Assembly (NCBI GenBank): GCA_937927685.1
Contig: CALBSC010000028.1
Coordinates: 1-24,952 of the forward strand
Source of the DNA: an uncultured Burkholderiales bacterium
GTDB lineage: Bacteria; Pseudomonadota; Gammaproteobacteria; Burkholderiales; Burkholderiaceae_C
Length of the DNA stretch: 24,952 nucleotides
Direction: 5' to 3'
The number at the start of each line of letters is the position of its first letter. The first letter of the stretch is position 1. This document shows, in pieces, positions 7,343 to 15,704 of this stretch. The notes under the pieces are model-generated. The model worked only from the letters and a program-made list of their open reading frames with translations. It did no database searches and was not told where the DNA came from. A program made the translations under genes and the position numbers.

Positions 7343-10300
7343 ATGAAATTCGGCATGAAGTTATCCGTCAAACGCTGGTTCACCTCACACCTGGTGCTGC
7401 CCTCGATCGTGATCATTGGCGCGGCCAGTCTCTTGATGGAGGCGTCCTTGTTCGCTGCCCCCGACTCGGCCAGTCTGGCTGCCGGTGTCGAGAGGTCGGC
7501 ACCCCCTGCCCCGGCATCACAGACGCGTGAAGATGCTCATCGCAAGTCTTCCGGATGTGTGTCTTGCCACACCTCGACCGATCAGCACACCATGCACGCC
7601 AACCCGGCGGTGATTCTGGGGTGCACCGATTGTCACGGCGGTAACGCCAGCGTCACGCTGTCCAAAGCGGATGTCCATCAACAAGACAGTACACGCTATA
7701 TCCAGGCCCGAGAAAAGGCCCATATCCTGCCCCGTCAGAAAAAGGAATGGAATTACCCCTCCTCGGCCAATCCGGTGGGCTCGTACGCCAAGCTGAACAA
7801 GGAGTCTCCGGCCTTCATCCGATTCATGAACCCCGGAGATCTGCGCATCGCTCGTGAATCCTGCGGTGCCTGCCACCTGCCCATCATCCAGGCTCAAGAG
7901 CGCAGCCTGATGGCCACCTCGACCATGCTGTGGGGAGGGGCTGCTTACAACAACGGCATCCTCCCCTACAAGCGTTACATGCTTGGCGAAGCCTACACAC
8001 GTGAAGGACTCGCCGCGGCCATCACCAATCCGATTGCCCCCGATGATGATCTGTTCATGCTCAAAGGTGTGCTTGGAAAGCTCTATCCACTGCCGGCATG
8101 GGAAACCATTCCGCCGGGCGATGTGTTTCGCGTATTCGAGCGCGGCGGTCGTGTCATCAGTTCGTCCTTTCCAGAAATTGGCCAACCCAATCTAAGTGGC
8201 CAGTTGCAACGCCTGGATGAACCGGGTCGCCCTGACATCAAGCAGTCCAATCGCGGGCCAGGAACGGGGCAGCGCGTTGCAGTTCCCGTGATCAACATCA
8301 CCAAGACCCGCCTGAACGACCCCCACCTGTGGCTACTGGGCACCAACGATCATCCGGGAGACTTTCGATCCTCCGGTTGTACGGCGTGTCATGTGATTTA
8401 CGCCAACGATCGCGACCCCCGGCATTCGGGCCCCTATGCGAAATTCGGCCACATGGGGACTTCGCACAGCCAGGACCCCACCCTGCCCAAGGATCGCTCG
8501 GGGCACCCCATCCGGCATGAGTTCACACGTGCCATCCCCTCGTCCCAATGCATGGTGTGTCACATGCACCAGCCCAATATCTACGTCAACTCGTTTTATG
8601 GCTACCTCCAGTACGACTACGAACCCGATGCCGCCACCATGTGGCCCGCTAAGCAGCGCTACCCGAGCGATGAGGAAAAACGCAAAATCCTCGACCGCAA
8701 CCCCGAGGGGGCATCGGTTCGCGGCAACTGGTCCGATCCCAAGTTTTTACAAGACGTCTCCAAACTCAACCCTGGCTTGAAGGACACCCAGTTTGCCGAC
8801 TACCATGGTCATGGCTGGAACTTCCGGGCCGTGTTCAAGCGTGATCGCAAAGGCACCCTTTTGGATCCCTTGGGCAAGGCCATCGATGACAACGATCCAG
8901 CCAAGTTCCAGAAAGCCGTGCACATGTCGTCGATCCATCTGGATGTCGGCATGCATTGCGTCGATTGCCATTTCTCGCAGGATGTCCATGGCAACGGCCA
9001 CATCTACGGTGAGGTGGCTGCCGCTATTGAGATTGATTGTGTTGATTGCCACGGCACCACACGCCAATATCCCACGCTGCGCACCAGCGGCCCTGCCGCC
9101 CGCCCAGGCGGGCTGGACATGGCCTCCCTCAAAACGCAGGATGGACGGCGTCGATTCGAATGGAAGAATGGCCAACTGTTCCAGCGCTCAGCCCTGGATC
9201 CGAACAAAGAGTGGCAGTTGAGCCTGGTGAAAGACTCGGTGAATCCCCGACATGCCGAATACAACGAAAAGGCAGCCCGGGCGAAATTGATGGCGGCGGG
9301 AGACGCGGGGCGCAACGGCAAATGGGGGCCTGGTGTCACCGAGTTGGCGCACGACAACGAGCGCATGATGTGTTTCACATGCCACACCGCCTGGACCACC
9401 AGCTGCGCCGGCTGCCACCTGCCCATTGAAGCCAACTGGAAAACCGAGCGCCTGCACTACGAGGGCGGCGAGACCCGCAACTACGCCAGCTACAACGTGC
9501 AAGTGGTTCGCGACGACATGTTCCAGTTGGGTCGCCACGGCCCAGTCAAGAACAACCGGATTGCTCCCGTGCGATCCAGTTCAGGGCTGCTCCTGTCGTC
9601 AACCAACGCCAACCGCGAACGCATTTACGTTCAGCAACCGCCCATTGCGGCAAGTGGTTTTTCATCACAAGCCTTTGCGCCTCACTTTGCGCACACGGTC
9701 AGAAAAACAGAAACCAAAACCTGTTCTGACTGTCATGTCTCCACCCAGAATGACAACAACGCCATCATGGCGCAGTTGCTGCTTCAGGGCACCAATTTCG
9801 TGAACTTTGTAGGTCACTATGCCTGGCTAGGAAGCGAGCAGCATGTCGAGGCGGTGGCTGTGACCGAGTGGGAAGAGCCGCAAGCGGTCCTGGGCAGCTA
9901 CCTGCACCGTTACGCTTACCCGGATTTCTACCAAAAGCACCGCGCCGGTGGCAATCAGTTGCGTGAGTCACATACGGCCGCAACGGATGGTCAGGCCCAG
10001 TGTCTGCAGATGCGCGGGGAGTATCTCTATGTGGCCGAGGGCGTGGGCGGCTTTCGCGTATATGACATCGCCAATATTGGCAACAAGGGCGTGAGTCAAC
10101 GCATTGTGCGAGCGCCTTATTCGCCGCAAGGGCACCAAGCACAGGTGAAAACCAGCAACGCAACCTGTATGGCCCTGGCAACCAATCAACCCGTGGCACC
10201 ACAGCGCAACAGCGGTGACCTCATGCGCAAGACCAATCTTGAACAGACGGCTCACCCCATCTACCACTACGCCTTCATCGTAGACGCCAATGAGGGGCTG

Positions 10301-11155
10301 GTGGTGGTCAACATCGACACCCTGGCTGATGGAGATGCTCAAAACAATTTCCTCAGCCGGTCTCTGACCTGGAATCCACAGGGGGCGTTGTCTGGTGCAT
10401 CCCATATTGTTCTCGGTGGCTATTACGCCTATGTGGCCACTCCCAAAGGCATTCAAGTCGTGAACCTGGAGGACCCCCTCAAACCGAGACTGGGTCCGTT
10501 GATTCCTGTGGCGGGTGCGCGTGCCAGCGCATTGCAATTCCGCTATCTGTTTGTCACCAGTCCAAAGGGGCTGGAGGTGGTGGATATCTCCAGCACCGAT
10601 CGCCCTGTCGTGCTACCGCAGACCGTACCCCTGTCCGATGCCCGTCGCGTCTATCTGGCGCGGACATACGCCTATGTCGCCGCCGGACGTGAAGGGCTGG
10701 CCATCATCGACATCGAGAAACCGCACCAACCACACCTGTTCCGCCTCTTCAATGCCGATGGCGCCATCAACGACGCCCGTGATGTCATCGTGGGGTCGAC
10801 CAACGCATCGCTGTTTGCATATGTGGCAGATGGCCGCAATGGTTTGAAAGTCATCCAACTGACGTCGCCAGAAACACAACCGAAGTTTTACGGCTTCTCG
10901 CCCGATCCCGTGCCGCAACTGATTGCTTGGCGCAAGACCCGCTCACCAGCCATGGCCTTATCCAAGGGCTTAGATCGGGACCGTGCAGTCGACGAAACGG
11001 GCGGACAAATCGCCGTCTTTGGTCGCCTGGGCTCTCGCCCCTTCAATCGCAAAGAAATGGACAAACTCTATTTGACGCCAAGCCAAGACGTCTGGACTGT
11101 TGAAGATGTTGGCAAAGCCACCGATTTTGTTCCGCTCGTCCTGCCCAGGAAGTAG
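7343..11155 (+). CDS. Exported decahaem cytochrome c fused to an LVIVD beta-propeller
   Basis: A large exported protein of 1270 residues if it starts at ATG 7343. A TTG at 7331 overlaps the preceding stop and would add four residues. Neither start has a strong Shine-Dalgarno, and 7343 gives a normal signal peptide (basic N-region, hydrophobic core, SLFA then AP). Ten CXXCH motifs have first cysteines at about residues 72, 94, 174, 346, 403, 539, 566, 677, 688 and 794; the last cytochrome part is followed by a linker. Residues about 885-1200 carry at least six LVIVD-type repeats such as YLYVAEGVGGFRVYDI, YAYVATPKGIQVVNL, LFVTSPKGLEVVDI, YAYVAAGREGLAIIDI and FAYVADGRNGLKVIQL, which predict a beta-propeller. 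It lies directly after the barrel gene, suggesting a partner of the barrel as terminal cytochrome on the periplasmic or outer face. The propeller may mediate protein contact or substrate docking. The substrate is unknown. Confidence 0.88.
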   Translation: MKFGMKLSVKRWFTSHLVLPSIVIIGAASLLMEASLFAAPDSASLAAGVERSAPPAPASQTREDAHRKSSGCVSCHTSTDQHTMHANPAVILGCTDCHGGNASVTLSKADVHQQDSTRYIQAREKAHILPRQKKEWNYPSSANPVGSYAKLNKESPAFIRFMNPGDLRIARESCGACHLPIIQAQERSLMATSTMLWGGAAYNNGILPYKRYMLGEAYTREGLAAAITNPIAPDDDLFMLKGVLGKLYPLPAWETIPPGDVFRVFERGGRVISSSFPEIGQPNLSGQLQRLDEPGRPDIKQSNRGPGTGQRVAVPVINITKTRLNDPHLWLLGTNDHPGDFRSSGCTACHVIYANDRDPRHSGPYAKFGHMGTSHSQDPTLPKDRSGHPIRHEFTRAIPSSQCMVCHMHQPNIYVNSFYGYLQYDYEPDAATMWPAKQRYPSDEEKRKILDRNPEGASVRGNWSDPKFLQDVSKLNPGLKDTQFADYHGHGWNFRAVFKRDRKGTLLDPLGKAIDDNDPAKFQKAVHMSSIHLDVGMHCVDCHFSQDVHGNGHIYGEVAAAIEIDCVDCHGTTRQYPTLRTSGPAARPGGLDMASLKTQDGRRRFEWKNGQLFQRSALDPNKEWQLSLVKDSVNPRHAEYNEKAARAKLMAAGDAGRNGKWGPGVTELAHDNERMMCFTCHTAWTTSCAGCHLPIEANWKTERLHYEGGETRNYASYNVQVVRDDMFQLGRHGPVKNNRIAPVRSSSGLLLSSTNANRERIYVQQPPIAASGFSSQAFAPHFAHTVRKTETKTCSDCHVSTQNDNNAIMAQLLLQGTNFVNFVGHYAWLGSEQHVEAVAVTEWEEPQAVLGSYLHRYAYPDFYQKHRAGGNQLRESHTAATDGQAQCLQMRGEYLYVAEGVGGFRVYDIANIGNKGVSQRIVRAPYSPQGHQAQVKTSNATCMALATNQPVAPQRNSGDLMRKTNLEQTAHPIYHYAFIVDANEGLVVVNIDTLADGDAQNNFLSRSLTWNPQGALSGASHIVLGGYYAYVATPKGIQVVNLEDPLKPRLGPLIPVAGARASALQFRYLFVTSPKGLEVVDISSTDRPVVLPQTVPLSDARRVYLARTYAYVAAGREGLAIIDIEKPHQPHLFRLFNADGAINDARDVIVGSTNASLFAYVADGRNGLKVIQLTSPETQPKFYGFSPDPVPQLIAWRKTRSPAMALSKGLDRDRAVDETGGQIAVFGRLGSRPFNRKEMDKLYLTPSQDVWTVEDVGKATDFVPLVLPRK

Positions 11156-11180
11156 CGCCTCATTCTCTTCTGAAGCCACC

Positions 11181-12533
11181 ATGCATATGCGAACACTTTT
11201 CACCTGGATCCTGTGGAGCTTGACGGTCATGACCACGGGCGCACACGCCCAAACGCCTACGCTACCCCATCTGGCAGGTGGTCAAAGCCTGGGCACGGTG
11301 AATTGTTCGAGCAGCATGTGCCACGGTTCGGTCGTGCCATGGAAGGACGCTACCGTACTTCGAAACGAATACACCACGTGGACAAGGCTTGACAAGCACA
11401 GCCAGGCCTATGACGTGCTGCTCAACACCACCTCGCAGCGCATTGCCAAGAATCTGGGTTTGAAAGAAGCGGCCCATGAAGCCAAGCTGTGTCTGGACTG
11501 CCACGCACACTACCCCGCACCTGCACAGCGGGGGAACCGTTTTCTATTCAAGGAGGGCGTGAGTTGTGAGGCGTGTCATGGCCCGGCTGGACCCTGGATA
11601 GAGAGCCACATTGAAAAGGGCGCCACCCACTTGCGCAATGTGTCGCACGGCCTGTACCCTCTCTCCAAACCGGTGGATCAGGCCCGGCTGTGCCTGTCAT
11701 GCCACATCGGCGATGCATCGCGTTTCGTCACGCATCGCATCATGGGCGCCGGCCACCCTCGCATGTCTTTCGAACTGACCACATTCACGGCCATGGGGCC
11801 TTCACACTACCGCGTGGATGAAGATTACATCGCTCGCAAAGGCGCTAGCGATCCAGTTCGCGTCTGGGCCATCGGACAAGTGCTTGCCGTGCAAACGCAG
11901 CTCGAAGCCTTGATGGACCCCAAGCGCAACTACGACGGTGTGTTTCCTGAACTGGTGTTATTTGACTGTCACGCCTGTCATCGACCCATGGCCGAGCAGC
12001 GTTGGTCATCGCGCACCGGGACGCCGCCGGGCGTCATCCGTCTGAACCACGGTCATCTCGTCATGCTCAAGACGTTGGTCGCAACGTTTGCCACGCAGTT
12101 CAATGGCGAACTGGATCAGGCCTTGAACCAGTTGAATAGCTCGCTTTATTCACGGGCAGCAGGTAGCACCTTGTCCTGGCAAGATGCCGCCAAGCAGTTA
12201 CACGCCTTCGCTGGCAAGATGTTGCCCGTGCTGGAGAAAGTGACGCTTGATCGCAATGCAAGAATGAAGATATTGTTGACCCTGATAGACGAGAGCCGAC
12301 TCCACGGCTATGCGGACTATGCCAATGCTGAGCAGGCTTACATGGCGATTGTTGGCGTCAGCAACGGGTTGATTCAGGATGGCAGTCTCAAGCTCACCCC
12401 GGAAATTCGAACGACCCTGGCCGAACTCAAATCGAGTCTGGCCCAAGACGAGAAATACCAGGCCAAGGACTTCGAGCAGCGCCTGGGCCTGTTCCGTCAT
12501 CAGCTAGCCAAGCAAACAGGAGCGCCGCGGTGA
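11181..12533 (+). CDS. Exported pentahaem c-type cytochrome (c554-like), one CX4CH motif
   Basis: A 450-residue protein with a signal peptide at 1-23 (GAHA then QT). Four CXXCH motifs have first cysteines at 104, 129, 171 and 263. An N-terminal NCSSSMCHG (Cys42, Cys47, His48) is a CX4CH motif, a spacing known for some multihaem cytochromes. The blocks EGVSCEACHGPAGPW and HRIMGAGHPRMSFEL resemble cytochrome c554/c-prime family multihaem proteins. The C-terminal third (about 290-450) is helical and lacks haem motifs. ATG 11181 (or 11187) is chosen because the longer frame from 11100 lies inside the previous gene and hides the signal peptide. It starts 25 bases after the previous stop. It is probably a periplasmic electron shuttle between the membrane decahaem protein and the outer-membrane complex, but an enzymatic role is possible, since c554-like relatives sit in diverse redox pathways. 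Confidence 0.85.
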   Translation: MHMRTLFTWILWSLTVMTTGAHAQTPTLPHLAGGQSLGTVNCSSSMCHGSVVPWKDATVLRNEYTTWTRLDKHSQAYDVLLNTTSQRIAKNLGLKEAAHEAKLCLDCHAHYPAPAQRGNRFLFKEGVSCEACHGPAGPWIESHIEKGATHLRNVSHGLYPLSKPVDQARLCLSCHIGDASRFVTHRIMGAGHPRMSFELTTFTAMGPSHYRVDEDYIARKGASDPVRVWAIGQVLAVQTQLEALMDPKRNYDGVFPELVLFDCHACHRPMAEQRWSSRTGTPPGVIRLNHGHLVMLKTLVATFATQFNGELDQALNQLNSSLYSRAAGSTLSWQDAAKQLHAFAGKMLPVLEKVTLDRNARMKILLTLIDESRLHGYADYANAEQAYMAIVGVSNGLIQDGSLKLTPEIRTTLAELKSSLAQDEKYQAKDFEQRLGLFRHQLAKQTGAPR

Positions 12534-14986
12534 ATATGGATTCCCTTCCAGTGACCGAGCCCAGCGAGTCAACCGACTTCGATATTGTCATCGTGGGCTC
12601 CGGCCCCGGCGGTCTGGCCGCCGCTTCGCGCGCGCAGGCCTTGAACAACAAGTATGTCCTGCTCGAAGCCACCAACCATCTGTCCGACACCATTTACAAG
12701 TACCAAAAGGGCAAGCACGTGATGGCTGAACCCAGCATACTGCCGCTTCGCGATGGCATGCCCTTCTTGGCGGGCAAGCGGGAGGATATTCTGGGACGCT
12801 GGGAACAAGAGGTTGCTCAGCAATCCCTGGCTGTTCAATACAAGAAGCGCGTCTCAAGCATTCAGCGAGATGCTGACACGGGCGTTTTCACGCTGTCGTG
12901 CGAGGATGGAACTCGCTACCGCTCCCGACACGTCGTGCTCGGCATTGGACTACAAGGCAATGTCCGCAAGATGGGGGTTGTGGGGGATGACCATCCGCGG
13001 GTGCAATACACCTTGTCAGATCCAGATGAGTTCAGCGGCGAAACCATCATGGTCATTGGCAGCGGTGATGCGGGCATTGAAAACGCCCTGGCGCTGTGCA
13101 AGCAAAACACCGTCATGCTGATGAACCGTTCAGAAGAGTTCAATAGTTGCAAAGACGGCAACCGTGACCTCATCCTGGCAGCAGAGAAAGCCGGCAAGAT
13201 TGTCATCCTGTATCAAACCACCTCCGTCGAACTCCGCCATCACGCCTCGGGCAAGCCGTTGGAATTGGTGATTGACGGTCGCAATGGCAGAGAGTCGATT
13301 CACTGCGATCGCATCATCGCCCGGTTGGGGGCCACGCCACCACGAAAACTGATTGAAGGGTTCGGCATCGAGTTTCCCAACAGTCATCCGGCCTCGCTGC
13401 CCATCCTGTCTGAAAATTACGAGTCCAACGTGTCAGGCATGTTCATCGTCGGTGCGCTCGGAGGCTATCCGCTGATCAAGCAGGCGATGAACCAGGGTCA
13501 CGAGGTGATCGATACCATCAACGGCCTGCCCGTCACCCGGATGGACGAGCCCATATTGCGTAACCGACTCAACGGGTGGCGAGCTGAGCAATCCATTTCT
13601 GAAATTCTGGACCACATCATCGAACATGTCGGCCTGTTGTCGTCCCTCACCAAGTTACAGGCACGCGAACTCCTCATGGAGTCCCAGATTCGAGTGCTTA
13701 GCCCAGGCGATGTTATTTTCCAGAAACTGGACTACAGCAACACCATTTTCAACATCCTGCAAGGGTCCGTTGAAATTCATGTGGTCGACAAGAACAACAA
13801 CAAACAGGTGATCCACTCGGGTCAAGGCAATTTTTTCGGCGAAATGGGTCTGATTTCAGGCCGACGCCGCACGGCGTCTATCTATGCTGGCCCCCAATGC
13901 GTGGTGATGGAAACCTCCCGGCGTGCCATCCTCAAACTGCTGTCCATCAACGAAGACGCTCATCGAAAAATTGATGCCGCCTTTGTCCGTAACGCCCTGT
14001 ACAACTATGTCGGCCCTGTGTTTACCGATGAACAGTTCAACCGGATCATGGACTCAGGTGTGCAATTTAGAAGCTTTAACCCGCACACGACCATTTTCTC
14101 GGAGGGAGACACCTCTGATGGTCTGTACCTGATTCGCAGGGGCTCCGTCACGGTGACCAAAAAAATACAAGGGGTCGAACGCATACTGTCGTACGTTGCA
14201 GCAGGGAATTACGTCGGGGAAATGGGGTTGTTGGACAAAAGCCCTCGAATGGCGTCCGTGTCCACCACCGTACTGACCGAGGTCTTGATCGTCAAACAGG
14301 ATGTCTTTCAGGCGATCCTTGCCGAGAACGATGCCCTTCAGGCCATGCTGCAGAAAAAGTCTCTTGAGCGGGCTCGGCAGAACATCACCACCGAACTCGA
14401 GGGATTCGACAGCAGTGACATGGCGCAATTCTTCCTGGCTCAAGGCTTGGGCGCAGCCTCGGATGCCCTGGTCATTGACGAAAGCAAATGCGTGCAGTGC
14501 AACAACTGCGAAGTCGCTTGCGCAGAAACGCATCAGGGCGTTTCTCGCTTGAAGCGTCAGGCAGGGGCGACGTTTGCCAAAATTCACGTCCCCGTGGCTT
14601 GCCGGCACTGCGAACACCCCATGTGCATGAAAGACTGTCCACCCGATGCGCTGACTCGAAGCGTGACGGGTGAAATCACGATCAGCGATGCCTGTATCGG
14701 TTGTGGCAATTGCGAGCGCAACTGTAACTATGGCGTCATTCAACTGGCCGTGGACAAACCTGCCAAGCGTGGGGGGGGCTTGTCCTGGTTGCTGTTTGGG
14801 TTGGGCGCCGCCCCTGGCGAGCGCTCACCGGACTATGATCCCGACAGTCGCAAGCGTGCTGTCAAGTGCGATATGTGTACCAATCTGCCAGCCGGTCCCG
14901 CTTGCGTGCGCGCCTGCCCCACAGGAGCTGCAGCGCGTTTGTCGCCAGAAAAACTGATGCGTCAGTTGGCCGTCACCAAACTTTGA
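12530..14986 (+). CDS. FAD/NAD(P) oxidoreductase - two cyclic-nucleotide-binding domains - four-cluster ferredoxin fusion
   Basis: An 818-residue protein with no signal peptide, so probably cytoplasmic. The start is GTG 12530 in a GTGA overlap with the previous stop, with AGGAG (12518-12522) 7 bases upstream. ATG 12536 has worse spacing. Domain 1 (about 16-335) is thioredoxin-reductase/YpdA-like, with an FAD GSGPGG at 23-28, a second GSGDAG at 177-182 for NAD(P) and a C-terminal GMFIVGALGGYP. Two CNB domains follow (about 366-480 and 485-605), each with a phosphate-cassette-like GEMGL then R-x-A-S (Glu438/Arg447 and Glu564/Arg573), so both may bind a nucleotide. The C-terminal module (about 645-818) has 16 cysteines in four ferredoxin-like groups (654-664, 691-703, 722-732, 780-796), like DmsB/HybA-type subunits. 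It could pass electrons between NAD(P)H and the membrane cytochrome b, gated by cyclic nucleotide. The direction is unknown. Confidence 0.88.
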   Translation: MNMDSLPVTEPSESTDFDIVIVGSGPGGLAAASRAQALNNKYVLLEATNHLSDTIYKYQKGKHVMAEPSILPLRDGMPFLAGKREDILGRWEQEVAQQSLAVQYKKRVSSIQRDADTGVFTLSCEDGTRYRSRHVVLGIGLQGNVRKMGVVGDDHPRVQYTLSDPDEFSGETIMVIGSGDAGIENALALCKQNTVMLMNRSEEFNSCKDGNRDLILAAEKAGKIVILYQTTSVELRHHASGKPLELVIDGRNGRESIHCDRIIARLGATPPRKLIEGFGIEFPNSHPASLPILSENYESNVSGMFIVGALGGYPLIKQAMNQGHEVIDTINGLPVTRMDEPILRNRLNGWRAEQSISEILDHIIEHVGLLSSLTKLQARELLMESQIRVLSPGDVIFQKLDYSNTIFNILQGSVEIHVVDKNNNKQVIHSGQGNFFGEMGLISGRRRTASIYAGPQCVVMETSRRAILKLLSINEDAHRKIDAAFVRNALYNYVGPVFTDEQFNRIMDSGVQFRSFNPHTTIFSEGDTSDGLYLIRRGSVTVTKKIQGVERILSYVAAGNYVGEMGLLDKSPRMASVSTTVLTEVLIVKQDVFQAILAENDALQAMLQKKSLERARQNITTELEGFDSSDMAQFFLAQGLGAASDALVIDESKCVQCNNCEVACAETHQGVSRLKRQAGATFAKIHVPVACRHCEHPMCMKDCPPDALTRSVTGEITISDACIGCGNCERNCNYGVIQLAVDKPAKRGGGLSWLLFGLGAAPGERSPDYDPDSRKRAVKCDMCTNLPAGPACVRACPTGAAARLSPEKLMRQLAVTKL

Positions 14987-15004
14987 GCAACGACCCGCGC
15001 TGCC

Positions 15005-15607
15005 TCACGCGTGCAGTCGCCGTTGCAGGAAATCCAAGCGGTCCTGACCCCAGAAAATTTCGCCCTCAACCACATAACTTGGGGCGCCAAACACCCCCGA
15101 GTCAATGGCTTGCAGGGTGTATTGCTCATAGCGCTCCTGCACTTCCTGGCTCTGCGCCTTGTCCTGCGCCTGGCTTGACAGACCCTGCTCGCTCAGCAAC
15201 TGACCCAAGACCGCCGGATCAGCAATGTTGCGCTCCTGCGCCCACACCGCCGCCAGAATGGCGCCCGCCATGTCCATCGCCGCCTCGGCTCCGTGCAGCA
15301 GATCAACCGCGATGATCAGCCGGGATGCATCGTCCCCCCCGACCGGAAAATAGCGCGGATGCAAGTTCAGGGGGGCGTTCAGGTGCTCGCTGAAACGCCT
15401 GAGTTCGACCAGCCGGTACGCCTGCCGTTGCGGGGCACGCTGACCCAGGGGCAGCCCGCCCGAGATGGGAAACACCTTGCCCCCCAGATCCACGGGGAGC
15501 ACCCGCAGGGAAGCGCCTGCCGCCTTCGCGACATCCCTCAAGCGCTGGTGCCCCAAATAAGCCCACGGACTTTGGGGGGCGAAGTAATAATCAATGGTCT
15601 GGGGCAT
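15005..15607 (-). CDS. DsbA-fold isomerase, 2-hydroxychromene-2-carboxylate isomerase family
   Basis: A 200-residue DsbA/kappa-class-GST-fold protein. The N-terminal APQSPWAYLG carries a serine (Ser13) where DsbA has its redox cysteine, as in 2-hydroxychromene-2-carboxylate isomerases. The C-terminal GVFGAPSYVV and FWGQDRLDFL are family signatures. The classical reaction is glutathione-dependent isomerisation in naphthalene-type aromatic degradation, but many relatives sit outside such pathways, so the substrate is not assigned. The start ATG (15605-15607) has GAGGAG (15616-15621) 8 bases upstream. It converges on the flavoprotein gene with an 18-base gap and no visible terminator, and it is divergent from the SDR gene. 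Confidence 0.87.
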   Translation of the reverse strand: MPQTIDYYFAPQSPWAYLGHQRLRDVAKAAGASLRVLPVDLGGKVFPISGGLPLGQRAPQRQAYRLVELRRFSEHLNAPLNLHPRYFPVGGDDASRLIIAVDLLHGAEAAMDMAGAILAAVWAQERNIADPAVLGQLLSEQGLSSQAQDKAQSQEVQERYEQYTLQAIDSGVFGAPSYVVEGEIFWGQDRLDFLQRRLHA

Positions 15608-15641
15608 GGGGAAAACTCCTCTTTATTCACTGCGTTGTTTT

Positions 15642-15660
15642 GTGGCCTGATAGCCACTAT
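15642..15660. promoter_or_regulatory. Overlapping inverted repeats between divergent genes
   Basis: In the 97-base divergent gap, GTGGC (15642-15646) and GCCAC (15653-15657) form an inverted repeat, overlapped by ATAG-CCA-CTAT (15650-15660). TTGTTT (15635-15640) and TATTGG (15658-15663), 17 apart, give a weak plus-strand promoter overlapping the dyads. The arrangement fits an operator for the SDR and/or isomerase genes. No regulator gene is adjacent, so the binding protein is unknown. Confidence 0.3.
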
Positions 15661-15704
15661 TGGCAGGTTGTAACCCCTCACCCGATTTTCTGCAGGAGAC
15701 TCAC

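Noticed and set aside
7517..8185. 222-codon minus-strand frame opposite the decahaem-propeller gene
   Set aside because: Antisense to the signal peptide and first haem sites of a convincing cytochrome; no motif of its own.
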